DNA of 64,000 nt from an uncultured Paracoccaceae bacterium (GCA_947503765.1 CANNFA010000002.1:430501-494500), one strand, 5' to 3'. Shown: positions 18,838-27,990, counted from the stretch's first letter. Numbers and translations are program-made. Notes: generated from the letters alone by a model not told the origin.

Positions 18838-20112
18838 ATGATCGACCAATCCGTCATCGCAGAACACAACGCGCCGCGCGAAGCCGATCTTCGCGCCGAT
18901 TACGACGCGCTGGGCGCAGGGCTGGCCCGCCGGGGCATCGACATCGACGCGGTCAGGCGCGAGGTCGCCGGCTACGGCGTCGCGATCCCGTCCTGGGGGG
19001 TCGGCACCGGCGGCACCCGCTTTGCCCGGTTTCCGGGGCCGGGCGAGCCGCGCGATGTGTTCGACAAACTGGACGATTGCGGCGTGATCCACCAGCTGAC
19101 CCGCGCCACGCCGCGCGTGTCGCTGCATATCCCGTGGGACAGGGCCGACCCCGCCGACCTGCTGGCCAGGGCCGAGGCGACCGGCCTTGCCTTCGACGCG
19201 ATGAATTCCAACACCTTCCAGGACAGCCCCGGCCAGACCGGCAGCTACAAGTTCGGCTCGCTGTCGCATACCGATCCGGCGATCCGCGCGCAGGCGGTCG
19301 AGCACAACCTCGACTGCATCGAGATCGGCCGTGCCATCGGCTCAAGGGCGCTGACCGTATGGGTCGGGGACGGGTCCAACTTTCCGGGGCAGGTCGATTT
19401 CACCCGGCAGTTCGACCGCTACCTGGACACGATGCGGCAGGTCTATGCCGGGCTGCCCGAGGATTGGCGGCTGTTCACCGAACACAAGATCTACGAGCCG
19501 GCCTTCTATTCCACCCTGGTGCAGGATTGGGGCACCAACTACCTGATCGCGCAGGAACTGGGGGAGCGCGCCTTCTGCCTCGTCGATCTGGGCCACCATG
19601 CGCCGACGGTGAACATCGAGATGATCGTGTCCCGCCTGATCCGGTTCGGCAAGCTGGGGGGCTTTCACTTCAACGACAGCAAGTATGGCGACGACGATCT
19701 GGATACCGGCGCGATCGACCCGTACCGGCTGTTTCTGGTGTTCAACGAACTGGTCGGCGCCGAAGGCACGCCCGGCTTCGATCCGGCGCACATGCTGGAC
19801 CAGTCGCACAACGTCACCGACCCGGTGGAAAGCCTGATGGTGTCGGCGGCCGAGGTGCAGCGCGCCTATGCCCAGGCGCTGCTGGTGGACCGGGCCGCGC
19901 TGGCGGAATTCCAGGAGGCGAACGATGCGCTGATGGCCAGCGGTGCGCTCAAGGCGGCGTTCCGCACCGATGTGGAGCCGATCCTGGCCATGGCCCGGCT
20001 GGACGCCGGCGGCGCCATCGACCCGGTGGCCGCGTTCCGCGCGTCGGGCTACCGCGCAAAGGTGGCGGCGGAGCGGCCCGAGCTCAGCGGCGCGGGCGGC
20101 GGTATCGTCTAG
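18838..20112 (+). CDS. rhaI: L-rhamnose isomerase (rhizobial/Pseudomonas type)
   Basis: A 424-residue TIM-barrel isomerase. Seen are AMNSNTFQDSPGQTGSYKFG and the metal-site stretches RLFTEHKIYEPAFYST (Glu), FCLVDLGHHAP (Asp/His) and GGFHFNDSKYGDDDLD (His/Asp). These match the L-rhamnose isomerase group of Pseudomonas stutzeri and rhizobia rather than E. coli RhaA. It converts L-rhamnose to L-rhamnulose in the cytoplasm, ahead of RhaK and RhaD. Start 18838 follows CAGGGAGACGACC. Second gene of the rightward pair. Confidence 0.93.
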   Translation: MIDQSVIAEHNAPREADLRADYDALGAGLARRGIDIDAVRREVAGYGVAIPSWGVGTGGTRFARFPGPGEPRDVFDKLDDCGVIHQLTRATPRVSLHIPWDRADPADLLARAEATGLAFDAMNSNTFQDSPGQTGSYKFGSLSHTDPAIRAQAVEHNLDCIEIGRAIGSRALTVWVGDGSNFPGQVDFTRQFDRYLDTMRQVYAGLPEDWRLFTEHKIYEPAFYSTLVQDWGTNYLIAQELGERAFCLVDLGHHAPTVNIEMIVSRLIRFGKLGGFHFNDSKYGDDDLDTGAIDPYRLFLVFNELVGAEGTPGFDPAHMLDQSHNVTDPVESLMVSAAEVQRAYAQALLVDRAALAEFQEANDALMASGALKAAFRTDVEPILAMARLDAGGAIDPVAAFRASGYRAKVAAERPELSGAGGGIV

Positions 20113-20165
20113 GACGGGCCGCGTTCGACCGGATGCGCGCCATTCGACAGGTGTCCGGGTGGGAT

Positions 20166-20250
20166 CGGATCGCCTGCGGCGATCCGACCGGGGCGAGGGG
20201 CGTTGCCCCTCGCGCTCCCCAAGGTATTTCGGGCAAGATGAGGATCAGGT
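20166..20250 (+). repeat. Dispersed intergenic repeat, family A, copy 2
   Basis: Same layout as the copy at 9211-9292: palindrome CGGATCGCCTGCGGCGATCC at 20166-20185, hairpin GAGGGGCGTTGCCCCTC at 20195-20211, and tail AAGGTATTTCGGGCAAGATG at 20221-20240. It separates the convergent ends of rhaI and mipZ. Copies 1 and 2 therefore bracket the whole rhamnose regulon in direct orientation. Confidence 0.65.
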
Positions 20251-20274
20251 CGGAAACAGGGCGCGCGAGTGCGG

Positions 20275-21084
20275 TCAGAAGTCCACGGTGACGCCGGGCA
20301 GGTTCAGGGCGCCCATCAGGTCGCGCAGTTCCTGCCTTGCGGCGACCATCGAGATGTTGAACTGCTTGACGCCGATATCCTTGAGGTCCAGCAGGGTCAG
20401 CCCGCGCGGGAACAATTCGCGGAACGTGACCCGCTCGGTGAAGCCGGGTGCGATGCGGAAGCCCAGCCGCCGCGCGAGTTTTTCCAGCGCCTCGATCATC
20501 AGCTCCTTGTTGACCATCCGCTGCGGGCCGACCCGGTTGCGCACCACCACCCAGTCGATCGGCGTCAGCCCGGCCTGGCTGCGCAATTGCCGCGCGCTCC
20601 AGACCATTTCCGAATAGACCGACGGGCCGAGGATCTCGCGGGTTTCGCCGTCCATCCGGGCCAGCAGGTCGAAATCGAGAAACGAGTCGTTGAGCGGCGT
20701 GATCAGCGTGTCGGCCAGCGAATGCGCCACCTGGCTGAGCCGTGTATGCGATCCGGGGCAGTCGATCAGGATGAAGTCGCAGATCGGCTCCAGCCCGGCC
20801 ACGGCCATGGACAGGCGGCGGTCATAGATGTTCTCGCCCGCCGCGAGGTCGCGCTTTTCCACGTCGGGCAGGTCGCGGAATTCCGGCACGGCGAGGTCGG
20901 CGGCGTGTTTTTGCATGTAGGTCAGGCGGTTCTCGAGATAGCGGGTCAGCGTCTTCTGCCGCAGGTCGAGGTCGATCACGCCGATCCGGTGGCCCATTCG
21001 CGCCAGGGCCGTGGCGACATGCATCGACACGGTTGACTTGCCCGCGCCGCCCTTTTCGTTCCCGACGACGATGATATGCGCCAT
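20275..21084 (-). CDS. mipZ: MipZ division-plane positioning ATPase
   Basis: A 269-residue ParA/MinD-type ATPase. The deviant Walker A is NEKGGAGKSTVS near residue 8, the Walker A' region contains VIDLDLRQKTLTRYLENR, and Walker B is DFILIDCPGSHTRLS. The ENR stretch and the C-terminal GVKQFNISMVAARQELRDLM are typical of alphaproteobacterial MipZ. It forms gradients from the ParB-bound poles and inhibits FtsZ, placing the division ring at midcell. It is monocistronic as far as can be seen, convergent with rhaI. Confidence 0.93.
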   Translation of the reverse strand: MAHIIVVGNEKGGAGKSTVSMHVATALARMGHRIGVIDLDLRQKTLTRYLENRLTYMQKHAADLAVPEFRDLPDVEKRDLAAGENIYDRRLSMAVAGLEPICDFILIDCPGSHTRLSQVAHSLADTLITPLNDSFLDFDLLARMDGETREILGPSVYSEMVWSARQLRSQAGLTPIDWVVVRNRVGPQRMVNKELMIEALEKLARRLGFRIAPGFTERVTFRELFPRGLTLLDLKDIGVKQFNISMVAARQELRDLMGALNLPGVTVDF

Positions 21085-21222
21085 GGCCTGCCCCTTTACC
21101 GGCTATGGATACCGTTCCTGCCCTTGCGCGCCACTATATGTGGGGCGGTGCCGCTTGGAAAGCGGCGGCGGCGCGGTTTTCGGCGTGCTGCGGCATATTT
21201 TCAAGGGACGCGCGGGGCGGGC

Positions 21223-22281
21223 CTAGTTCAGCCAGGGATGCAGCCCCGCCTGGCCGAGCGGCCCGAAGGGCAGGACCAGGATCAGTGCCAGCGCCGCGCG
21301 GGCCGGCGTGAGCCGCGCGGGCCGTGTGCCGATCGCACTGCCCGCGTGGCAGATCGCGATCAGCGCCGTCACCACGCCGATACCGATCCAGCGCGGGTGA
21401 TCCGTGCCCAGCAGGTTGAGCGCGAGCGGCGAAAGCGCGGCAAGGTAGTACAATCCAGCGGTTCGCCCGTTATCCCGCCACCACCAGCGCAGCACCGCGC
21501 CGATCGCAACCCAGTACCACAGCGTCAGCAGCAGATCGCGCAGGTGCCATGTATCCTCGGTCTCGAACAGGCCGCGCCGCCAGGCCACCTGGCCGATGCC
21601 GTGCGGGATGGACTGCGCCGCGTCCGATCCGCCAAACAGCAACACGGCAATAATGGCGGACCCGGCGGGGACGGCCACGCCGATTGCCAGCCGTGTCGCG
21701 TCTCTGCCCAGCAAGGCCGCCGATAGCAGCAGCGGCAGGGCGAAGACCGCGAAGGCTTCGTGCACGAGGATCGCGGCGGCGGCGACCAGGCCGGCGAAAC
21801 CGCCGCGGCCGCGCGCCAGCAGAGCCAGCGCCAGGATCAGAAGCAGGTAATTCACCTGGTCCAGCGCACCATGCTCGTTCATCAGCTGCATGACACCGCC
21901 GGAGCCGATCACCATGGCGACGCGGAGGAAGACGGCCATGTCCACGCGGTCTTCGCGGTGTGGCAGGCGGCGGGCCACCATCTCGATCAGGACGAAGGTC
22001 GTGACCAGGTTCAGCGCCGCCATGATCCCGAGTATCCAGAGGAACGGATCGTCCAGCCTGTCCACCAGCGGGCGCAGCACCGTGCCGAGCAACCCGCGCC
22101 GGGCAAACCCGTGATCGACGTAGTTGGCGAAATAGAAGGTGATCGACCAGTCGCGGCCGGTCTCGATCCGCGAAGGATCGCGGATCAGGCTGCCGATCCG
22201 TTCCGCGGCAAGCGCCGCGTAGACCAGCCAGGCCAGCCAGCGGAAGTGCCGCGAGACGAACAGGGCGGCGGCCGCGATCAC
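21223..22281 (-). CDS. Polytopic membrane protein of unknown function
   Basis: A 352-residue protein with about nine to ten hydrophobic segments and a soluble-side stretch WSITFYFANYVDHGFARRGLLG near the N-terminus. That loop, and a conserved-looking HGALDQVNYLLL in the middle, recall polysaccharide-polymerase-like (EpsG/Wzy) membrane proteins, but I cannot assign it firmly. No catalytic signature is evident. It lies 138 bp downstream of mipZ on the same strand and 187 bp upstream of the rpmE end, where a ~117-bp palindromic repeat is found. Confidence 0.7.
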   Translation of the reverse strand: MIAAAALFVSRHFRWLAWLVYAALAAERIGSLIRDPSRIETGRDWSITFYFANYVDHGFARRGLLGTVLRPLVDRLDDPFLWILGIMAALNLVTTFVLIEMVARRLPHREDRVDMAVFLRVAMVIGSGGVMQLMNEHGALDQVNYLLLILALALLARGRGGFAGLVAAAAILVHEAFAVFALPLLLSAALLGRDATRLAIGVAVPAGSAIIAVLLFGGSDAAQSIPHGIGQVAWRRGLFETEDTWHLRDLLLTLWYWVAIGAVLRWWWRDNGRTAGLYYLAALSPLALNLLGTDHPRWIGIGVVTALIAICHAGSAIGTRPARLTPARAALALILVLPFGPLGQAGLHPWLN

Positions 22282-22356
22282 AGCGGGACCGTCCGCAAAC
22301 GACGAAGCGCCGCCCTTTCGAGCGGCGCCTCGGGTGTTTCGCTCGGGCGGCGGCTC

Positions 22357-22472
22357 AGAGCATGTTTCACTCGGTTGAATTCACCCGCTTGCCCGAACGC
22401 ACTTGCCTTGCAAGCGCTGCCTCGGGCGACCGGGTGAATACCCTGAATCCGATCAAGCGAAACACGCTCTAG
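22357..22472. repeat. MITE-like palindromic repeat, copy 1
   Basis: About 116 bp with imperfect terminal inverted repeats: the left end reads AGAGCATGTTTCACTCGGTT and the right end, reversed, AGAGCGTGTTTCGCTTGATC. The core carries CCGAACGCACTTGCC, GCAAG and GCCTCGGG. The element at 55455-55570, read on the other strand, has the same ends and the same core with a few changes. This copy overlaps the rpmE stop codon, whose TAG is made from the CTAG at the element's right end. Confidence 0.7.
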
Positions 22473-22690
22473 AAGCCGAGGCCCTCGTATTTCTTCTTGA
22501 ACTTAGACACGCGGCCGCCGGTATCCATCAGGCGGGTGCCGCCGCCGGTCCAGGCGGGGTGCACCGAGGGGTCCACGTCCAGCGACAGCGAATCGCCTTC
22601 CTTGCCCCAGGTGGATTTCATCTGCACCACGGTGCCGTCGACCAGCTTGACGTCGACGATGTGGTATTCGGGATGGATGTCTTTTTTCAT
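22469..22690 (-). CDS. rpmE: 50S ribosomal protein L31
   Basis: A 73-residue protein starting [19 protein letters not shown]. It lacks the CxxC pairs of zinc-binding L31, so it is the cysteine-free type common in alphaproteobacteria. It contributes to the bridge between ribosomal subunits. It follows rplS by 10 bp in the ribosomal/tRNA-modification block. Its last codon and stop lie within the right end of the palindromic repeat at 22357-22472, so the C-terminus may have been trimmed or extended when that element arrived. Confidence 0.95.
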   Translation of the reverse strand: MKKDIHPEYHIVDVKLVDGTVVQMKSTWGKEGDSLSLDVDPSVHPAWTGGGTRLMDTGGRVSKFKKKYEGLGF

Positions 22691-22700
22691 CGTCGGGTCC

Positions 22701-23084
22701 TCAGGCTTCGGCGCGTTTGCGCGGCTTGTAAGTGGCGTCCTCGGCGATCCGGGCCGATTTGCCGCGGCGCGTGCGCAGGTAGTACAGCTTGGCGCGGCGC
22801 ACTCGGCCGCGGCGCACCACGGTGATATCGGCGATGTTGGTCGAGTAGAGCGGAAAGACCCGTTCCACGCCCTCGCCGAAGGAAATCTTGCGCACGGTGA
22901 AGGTGCCGGCGATGCCGTCGCCGTTCTTGCGGCTGATGCACACGCCTTCGTAGTTCTGCACGCGGGTCCGCGTGCCTTCCGTCACCTTGTAGCCGACGCG
23001 AATCGTGTCGCCGGCCTTGAAGTCGGGAATGTCCTTGCCGAGCTCCTTGATCTGCTCGGCTTCCAGTTCAGCGATCAGGTTCAT
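22701..23084 (-). CDS. rplS: 50S ribosomal protein L19
   Basis: A 127-residue protein with the L19 core: [52 protein letters not shown] and [15 protein letters not shown]19 sits at the subunit interface. The start at 23084 is preceded by TTAGGAGTGG. It lies about 300 bp downstream of trmD on the same strand, and rpmE follows after 10 bp. Confidence 0.97.
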   Translation of the reverse strand: MNLIAELEAEQIKELGKDIPDFKAGDTIRVGYKVTEGTRTRVQNYEGVCISRKNGDGIAGTFTVRKISFGEGVERVFPLYSTNIADITVVRRGRVRRAKLYYLRTRRGKSARIAEDATYKPRKRAEA

Positions 23085-23380
23085 CCGATCCACTCCTAAT
23101 TGTGCCCCCGGTTCATGCCGGGAAGATTGATGCCGCCTCAGAGCTCTCGGTCTTCTTCCGGGTCCGCCTTGCCCGGATGACCGGGGCGCCCGCCAGAGTT
23201 CAGGTCGTCTTTGCTTTCGCCTGCTATGCGCGGCGCCGGCATGGTCGGGGCGAAGAAACCCCTGGCCGGCGTGGGATGCGGACAGCACAAGCACCTGACT
23301 CGGGCGCGGCCCGGCAGGTGCGGGGCTTGTACGGGAAGAGCGGGGCGATTGGCAAGAGGGTCCGCGGCCGGCGCGGCGCC
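23085..23380. other. 296-bp gap between rplS and trmD
   Basis: No coding frame with normal codon use was found here. The sequence is G/C-rich, with no clear terminator T-run and no RNA gene I recognise. It probably holds the leader and promoter of rplS-rpmE. Confidence 0.4.
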
Positions 23381-24133
23381 CTATTTCCGTGCGGTGCGGG
23401 CCTTGTAGGCGGCCCAGAGGTCGGGGCGCCGCTCGCGGGTGATGCGCTCTGCCTCCGCCCGGCGCCAGGCGGCGATTTCGCCGTGGTGGCCCGACAGCAG
23501 GACGGGCGGGATTTCGCGGCCGTCCCATTCGGCGGGGCGGGTGTATTGCGGGTGTTCCAGCAGCCCGCCCGCAAAGCTCTCCTCCTCGGTCGAGGCGGCA
23601 TTTCCCAGCACGTCGGGCAGCAGCCGCACCGCCGCGTCCAGCACGGCTTGGGCCGCGATCTCGCCGCCGGTCAGGACGAAATCGCCGAGGCTGATTTCCT
23701 CGATTGCGTGGCGGTCGATGACGCGTTGGTCCAGCCCCTCGAACCGGCCGCAGATCAGCGTGGCGCCGCGCCCCGCCGCGAGCGCGCAGGCGCGCGCCTG
23801 GGTGAACGGGGCGCCGCGGGGCGACAGGTAGATCACGGGCCAGTCGCCGCGGGGCGCAGGCGTGTCCCTGGCCGCATGGTCCAGCGCCGCGCCCATCACG
23901 TCGGCGCGCAGCACCATGCCCGCGCCGCCGCCGGCGGGCGTGTCGTCGACATTGCGATGCCGGCCCAGGCCGAAATCGCGCAGGTCGAGCGTTTCAAGCC
24001 GCCACAGCCCCTCGGCCAGCGCGCGGCCGGTCAGCGAGGCGCCCAGCACGCCGGGAAAACAGTCGGGGAAGAGGGTGATCACCCTGGCGGTCCAGGGCGG
24101 GGGCCAGGGCGGGGGGGTGTCGGGGCGGCTCAT
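23381..24133 (-). CDS. trmD: tRNA (guanine-37-N1)-methyltransferase
   Basis: A 250-residue protein with the TrmD/SPOUT trefoil-knot motifs: [54 protein letters not shown] and [26 protein letters not shown]. It methylates G37 next to the anticodon using SAM and prevents +1 frameshifting. The N-terminus has an unusually proline/tryptophan-rich run ([10 protein letters not shown]). It is in the rpsP-rimM-trmD-rplS order, with a small membrane-protein gene inserted upstream. Confidence 0.96.
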   Translation of the reverse strand: MSRPDTPPPWPPPWTARVITLFPDCFPGVLGASLTGRALAEGLWRLETLDLRDFGLGRHRNVDDTPAGGGAGMVLRADVMGAALDHAARDTPAPRGDWPVIYLSPRGAPFTQARACALAAGRGATLICGRFEGLDQRVIDRHAIEEISLGDFVLTGGEIAAQAVLDAAVRLLPDVLGNAASTEEESFAGGLLEHPQYTRPAEWDGREIPPVLLSGHHGEIAAWRRAEAERITRERRPDLWAAYKARTARK

Positions 24134-24184
24134 GCGCGTTCCTTACCGGAAACCGCGCGAAATGCCAGCCGCCCCGCGCAAGGG

Positions 24185-24349
24185 TCAGGCGGCGAGGCCG
24201 ATCACGCCGAACAGAACCAGCAGGAACAATATCAGCACGATGACAATCAGGATCTTCGCGCCCGACAGGGCCACGCCCGACAGTCGGCCGAAGCCCAGAA
24301 TCGCGGCGACGGCGGCCACCGCCAGCAATATGAGAATCCACTCGATCAT
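24185..24349 (-). CDS. DUF1328 (YtjA-like) small membrane protein
   Basis: A 54-residue protein starting MIEWILILLAVAAVAAILGF, with a second hydrophobic helix ending FGVIGLAA. Two membrane segments around a short polar turn (GRLSGVALSGAKI) are the pattern of DUF1328. The function is unknown; relatives are small inner-membrane proteins. It sits between rimM and trmD on the same strand with gaps of 115 and 51 bp, an unusual place within that otherwise conserved block. Confidence 0.85.
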   Translation of the reverse strand: MIEWILILLAVAAVAAILGFGRLSGVALSGAKILIVIVLILFLLVLFGVIGLAA

Positions 24350-24464
24350 AGGTCCATCCTTTCCTGGCGGCCGCCGTTCGTCGCGCGGCCGGATCGCAGG
24401 ATGAACGCGCCATCACGGCGCCGTGTTCCACCGAAAACCCGCGACAGGCAGGTGCCGGCGCGGA

Positions 24465-24992
24465 TCAGGGTTCGGGGAACAGCCCCTCGGGCGGGTCGGC
24501 GACGATCAGGCCGGCGGCGGGATCGATGGTCGGAACCGCCTCTTGCGTGAAGGGCAGAAGCACCGGCTCGGACAGGCCCGGCCCGGCCACTTCCAGCAGA
24601 TCGCCCGCGCCGTGGTTGAGCACAGCCCTGACCCGGCCCAGAACCGCGCCGCCGGTGTCGCGGACCTCCATTCCGATCAGGTCGGCATGGTAGAATTCGT
24701 CATCCGGCAGCGCCGGAAGCGCGGCCCGGTCGGCGCAGAGCCGCACACCGCGCAGCGCATCCGCGGCTTCCTTGTCCGCGATGCCCGCGACGCGCGCGGC
24801 GAACCCGCCCTTGACCGGGCGGATCGCGCGGATCTCGAAGCGGCGCGTGCCGTCCTCGGACCAGAGCGGGCCATAGCTGCCGATCGCGGCGGGATCGGCG
24901 CAGAAGCTTTTCAGCCGCACCTCTCCCGTCACGCCGAAGGCGCCGGCGATGGCGCCGACGCAGACCCGGTCTTCGCTCGTGTCCCCGGTCAT
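24465..24992 (-). CDS. rimM: 16S rRNA processing protein RimM
   Basis: A 175-residue protein: an N-terminal beta-barrel domain beginning [21 protein letters not shown] and a C-terminal PRC-barrel domain with [22 protein letters not shown] and [13 protein letters not shown]. It binds S19 and helps 30S maturation. It starts 13 bp after the rpsP stop codon, so the two are co-transcribed. Confidence 0.95.
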   Translation of the reverse strand: MTGDTSEDRVCVGAIAGAFGVTGEVRLKSFCADPAAIGSYGPLWSEDGTRRFEIRAIRPVKGGFAARVAGIADKEAADALRGVRLCADRAALPALPDDEFYHADLIGMEVRDTGGAVLGRVRAVLNHGAGDLLEVAGPGLSEPVLLPFTQEAVPTIDPAAGLIVADPPEGLFPEP

Positions 24993-25005
24993 GCCGCGCG
25001 GCGGA

Positions 25006-25392
25006 TCACTCCGCCGTATCCTCTGCCGGCTCCCCTGCCGGTGCCTCGGCGGGTGCGGCGGCCTTGGCGGCCTTCTCCTCGGCGCGTTCCTTGGCCTTGG
25101 TGCCCGGCTCCGCCTTCTTGGGGTTGCTGCGGGTCGCCTTTTCGCGCACGCCCGCGGCTTCGAGCATCCGGGCGATCCGGTCGGTCGGCTGCGCGCCCTT
25201 GTCCAGCCAATGCTGCACACGCTCCATGTCCATCTTCACCCGGTCCTCGCTGTCCTTGGGCAGGAGCGGGTGGTAGGTGCCAAGCTTTTCGATGAAGCGG
25301 CCGTCGCGGGGCATGCGCGAATCGGCGGCGACGATGGAATAATGCGGGCGCTTTTTCGAGCCGCCGCGGGCCAGTCGGATCTTCATTGCCAT
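25006..25392 (-). CDS. rpsP: 30S ribosomal protein S16
   Basis: A 128-residue protein. The first ~80 residues are a standard S16 ([20 protein letters not shown], then [16 protein letters not shown]). The remaining ~45 are an alanine/glutamate/lysine-rich tail, longer than in most bacteria but seen in alphaproteobacteria. The start is ATGGCAATG at 25392, with AGGAGAACAC ahead. Upstream is the chorismate mutase gene (49-bp gap). Confidence 0.97.
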   Translation of the reverse strand: MAMKIRLARGGSKKRPHYSIVAADSRMPRDGRFIEKLGTYHPLLPKDSEDRVKMDMERVQHWLDKGAQPTDRIARMLEAAGVREKATRSNPKKAEPGTKAKERAEEKAAKAAAPAEAPAGEPAEDTAE

Positions 25393-25441
25393 GTCGTGTT
25401 CTCCTTTGAATGGCGTGTCGGGCAGGGGGTCGGCCCCGGCC

Positions 25442-25744
25442 CTAGGATTGGTGTTTGCGGTGGTGACGGATGACTTCCTCGATGACGAAGCCGAGAAACT
25501 TGCGGGCGAAATCCGGGTCGAGCCCGGCATCGCGCGACAATTGCTCGAGCCGCGCGATCTGCCGGTCCTCGCGCGCGGGGTCGCTGGGCGGCAGGGCGTG
25601 TTCGGCCTTGAGCACACCGACCTCTTGCGTGTGCTTGAACCGTTCGGCCAGCGTGTAGACCAGGATCGCGTCCAGCCGGTCGATGCTGGCGCGGTGATCG
25701 GCCAGCACGGCCTCGGCGCGGGCGGCGGTGTCGGTTGTGCTCAT
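25442..25744 (-). CDS. Chorismate mutase (AroQ type)
   Basis: A 100-residue all-helical protein with the AroQ layout: [29 protein letters not shown] (first helix, with the catalytic Arg and Lys), then [41 protein letters not shown]. It converts chorismate to prephenate for phenylalanine and tyrosine. The start at 25744 (MSTTD) is chosen over an upstream in-frame ATG because the helix begins shortly after. Its place between ffh and rpsP is conserved in Rhodobacteraceae. Confidence 0.9.
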   Translation of the reverse strand: MSTTDTAARAEAVLADHRASIDRLDAILVYTLAERFKHTQEVGVLKAEHALPPSDPAREDRQIARLEQLSRDAGLDPDFARKFLGFVIEEVIRHHRKHQS

Positions 25745-25790
25745 CGGGCGGATCCTCTGGCGGTGGCGAAAACGGGGCGAAACGCGGCGG

Positions 25791-26351
25791 TCATGCATAG
25801 GCCTCCATCCCGCCGGCATCGTCGGGGACCGGGTGGCGGTAGACCAGCGTGCCGGGATCGCCGCGCGGAGCCGGGGCGGCCGGATCGCGCACCGCGCCCA
25901 GCCGTTCGGCCAGCGCGATGGACGGCGCGTTCGCGCGGTCGATATAGCTGACGGCGCTGTCCCAGCCGAGCACGCCGTGGACGAAGGGCAGGACGGCGCG
26001 CGCCGCCTCGGTCATCAGGCCCTTGCCCTCGTGCTCGGCGCTCCAGAGCGACCAGCTGATCTCTCGCTCGGGCCAGCCGGCGGGGCACCACGGCCCGCAG
26101 GTGCCGATCGCGGTGTCGCTGCCGCGCAGGGTCAGGGCGAACACGCCGCAGCCGCGCAGCGCCCAGTGCCCGATGACCGAGGCGAAGGCCCGCCAGGCGC
26201 GGCCCTCGTCCATCTGCGGCCCCGCGCCGATGAACACGGCGCGCGGCGACGTGTAGAACGCCCGCCAGGCCGGGTAGTCCTGCGCGCCGGGCACCCGCAG
26301 AACCATGCGCGCGGTCTCGAGTACCGGGGTACCTGCAAGGCGCGGCGTCAT
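25791..26351 (-). CDS. GNAT family N-acetyltransferase (RimJ/RimL-like)
   Basis: A 186-residue protein of the ribosomal-protein-acetylating GNAT subgroup: LETARMVLRVPGAQDYPAW at the N-terminus, EISWSLWSAEHEGKGLMTEAA (acetyl-CoA loop, here H-E-G-K-G), and YIDRANAPSIALAERLGAV. The substrate is unknown. It is located between ffh and the chorismate mutase gene, 46 bp upstream of the latter on the same strand. Confidence 0.85.
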   Translation of the reverse strand: MTPRLAGTPVLETARMVLRVPGAQDYPAWRAFYTSPRAVFIGAGPQMDEGRAWRAFASVIGHWALRGCGVFALTLRGSDTAIGTCGPWCPAGWPEREISWSLWSAEHEGKGLMTEAARAVLPFVHGVLGWDSAVSYIDRANAPSIALAERLGAVRDPAAPAPRGDPGTLVYRHPVPDDAGGMEAYA

Positions 26352-26398
26352 GCGCCGTGCGTCCGGGCAGGGCGCAGCGCATGCAGGCTGCGGGCGGG

Positions 26399-26426
26399 AT
26401 TTGCGTATTTGCAACGAGAAGAAGCC
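26399..26426 (+). repeat. Dispersed intergenic repeat, family B, copy 2
   Basis: ATTTGCGTATTTGCAACGAG followed by AAGAAGCC, matching the copies at 5967-6000 and 41654-41678 with two small changes. It lies between the ffh stop and the acetyltransferase start, which are on the same strand. Confidence 0.55.
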
Positions 26427-26484
26427 GCAAGCGCGCGGGCGGGCCGGCCCGGCGTGCCGCGCATGGAGGGGCGGGGTGGCAATG

Positions 26485-27990
26485 TCATTTCTTCTTGCCA
26501 AGGCCCGACAGGCCGGAAGGAAGCTGCATGCCGCCGGGGCCGCCCATGCCGGGCAAGCCGCCGGGCATCCCGCCGCCGCCCATCTGTTTCGCGGCGGCCT
26601 GAATCTCTGCCTCGGAGGGCATGCCGCCGCCCGGACCCTTGCCGCCGAACATGCCGCGCATCGCCTGTTTCAGCATGCCGCCCTTCATCTTGCCCATCTT
26701 CTTCATCATGTCCGACATCTGCCGCTGCATCTTGAGCAGGCGGTTGAGTTCGGACACTTCGAGCCCGGCACCGGCGGCGATGCGTTTCTTGCGGCTGGCC
26801 TGGAGGATCTGCGGGTTGGCGCGTTCCTTCCTGGTCATCGACTGGATCAGGGCGATCTGGCGGCGCAGCACGCTGTCATCCATGCCGGATTGGTCCATCT
26901 GTTTCGCCATCTTCTTCATGCCCGGCATCATCCCCATGATGCCTTCCATGCCGCCCATCTTCATCATCTGTTCAAGCTGCATCTTCAGGTCGTTCATGTT
27001 GAACTGACCCTTCTGGAAGCGCTTCATCATCCGTTCGGCCTGTTCGGCCTCGATGGTTTCCTGCGCCTTCTCGACGAGGGAGACGATGTCGCCCATGCCG
27101 AGGATGCGCCCGGCGATGCGTTCGGGATGGAATTCCTCGATCGCGTCCATCTTTTCGCCGAGGCCGACATACTTGATCGGCTTGCCGGTGACGGCGCGCA
27201 TCGACAGGGCCGCGCCGCCGCGCCCGTCGCCATCCATCCGGGTCAGGACCACGCCGGTCACGCCGATATCGCGGTCGAACGCCTCGGCGACATTGACCGC
27301 GTCCTGACCGGTCAGCCCGTCGACCACCAGCAGCGTCTCGCGCGGGCCGGTGATGTCGCGCACCTCGGCGGCCTGGGCGATCAGCTCGGCGTCGATATGC
27401 AGCCGGCCGGCAGTGTCGAGCATGTAGACGTCGTAGCCGCCCAGCGTCGCCTGCTGTTTCGCGCGGCGGGCGATCTGCTGCGCGGTCTCGCCGCGCACGA
27501 TCGGCAGCGTGTCGACGCCGATCTGCTGGCCGAGGATCGCCAGCTGTTCCATCGCGGCGGGCCGGTTGGTGTCGAGCGAGGCCATCAGCACCCGCTTGCC
27601 GTTCCGGGTCTGAAGGCGCCGCGCCAGCTTGGCGGTGGTGGTGGTCTTGCCCGAGCCCTGCAGGCCGACCATCAGGATCGGCGCGGGCGGGCTGTCGATC
27701 TTGAGCGCGCCGGGATCGGCATCGCCGCCGGACAGCACATGCACCAGCTCGTCATGCACGATCTTGACGACCTGCTGGCCGGGCGTGACCGACTTGGTGA
27801 CTGCCTGCCCGGTCGCCTTGTCCTGCACCGCCTTGACGAAATCGCGCGCCACGGGCAGCGACACGTCGGCCTCCAGCAGCGCGACGCGGACCTCGCGCAG
27901 GGCGGTCTTGACGTCGTCCTCACTGAGCGCGCCCTGCTTGGTCAGGCGGTCGAAGACGCCGGACAGGCGCTCTGACAGGTTCTCGAACAT
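26485..27990 (-). CDS. ffh: Signal recognition particle GTPase Ffh
   Basis: A 501-residue protein: N domain, then the G domain with GLQGSGKTTTTAKLA near residue 108, the LDTAGRLHID box and [14 protein letters not shown], then a methionine-rich M domain (repeated MKKM/MGGM runs) that binds 4.5S RNA and signal sequences. The C-terminus is glycine/methionine-rich and ends GLGKKK. It targets membrane proteins co-translationally. Start 27990 (MFENLSERL) has AAGAAGGG upstream. First gene of the block that runs to rpmE. Confidence 0.97.
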   Translation of the reverse strand: MFENLSERLSGVFDRLTKQGALSEDDVKTALREVRVALLEADVSLPVARDFVKAVQDKATGQAVTKSVTPGQQVVKIVHDELVHVLSGGDADPGALKIDSPPAPILMVGLQGSGKTTTTAKLARRLQTRNGKRVLMASLDTNRPAAMEQLAILGQQIGVDTLPIVRGETAQQIARRAKQQATLGGYDVYMLDTAGRLHIDAELIAQAAEVRDITGPRETLLVVDGLTGQDAVNVAEAFDRDIGVTGVVLTRMDGDGRGGAALSMRAVTGKPIKYVGLGEKMDAIEEFHPERIAGRILGMGDIVSLVEKAQETIEAEQAERMMKRFQKGQFNMNDLKMQLEQMMKMGGMEGIMGMMPGMKKMAKQMDQSGMDDSVLRRQIALIQSMTRKERANPQILQASRKKRIAAGAGLEVSELNRLLKMQRQMSDMMKKMGKMKGGMLKQAMRGMFGGKGPGGGMPSEAEIQAAAKQMGGGGMPGGLPGMGGPGGMQLPSGLSGLGKKK

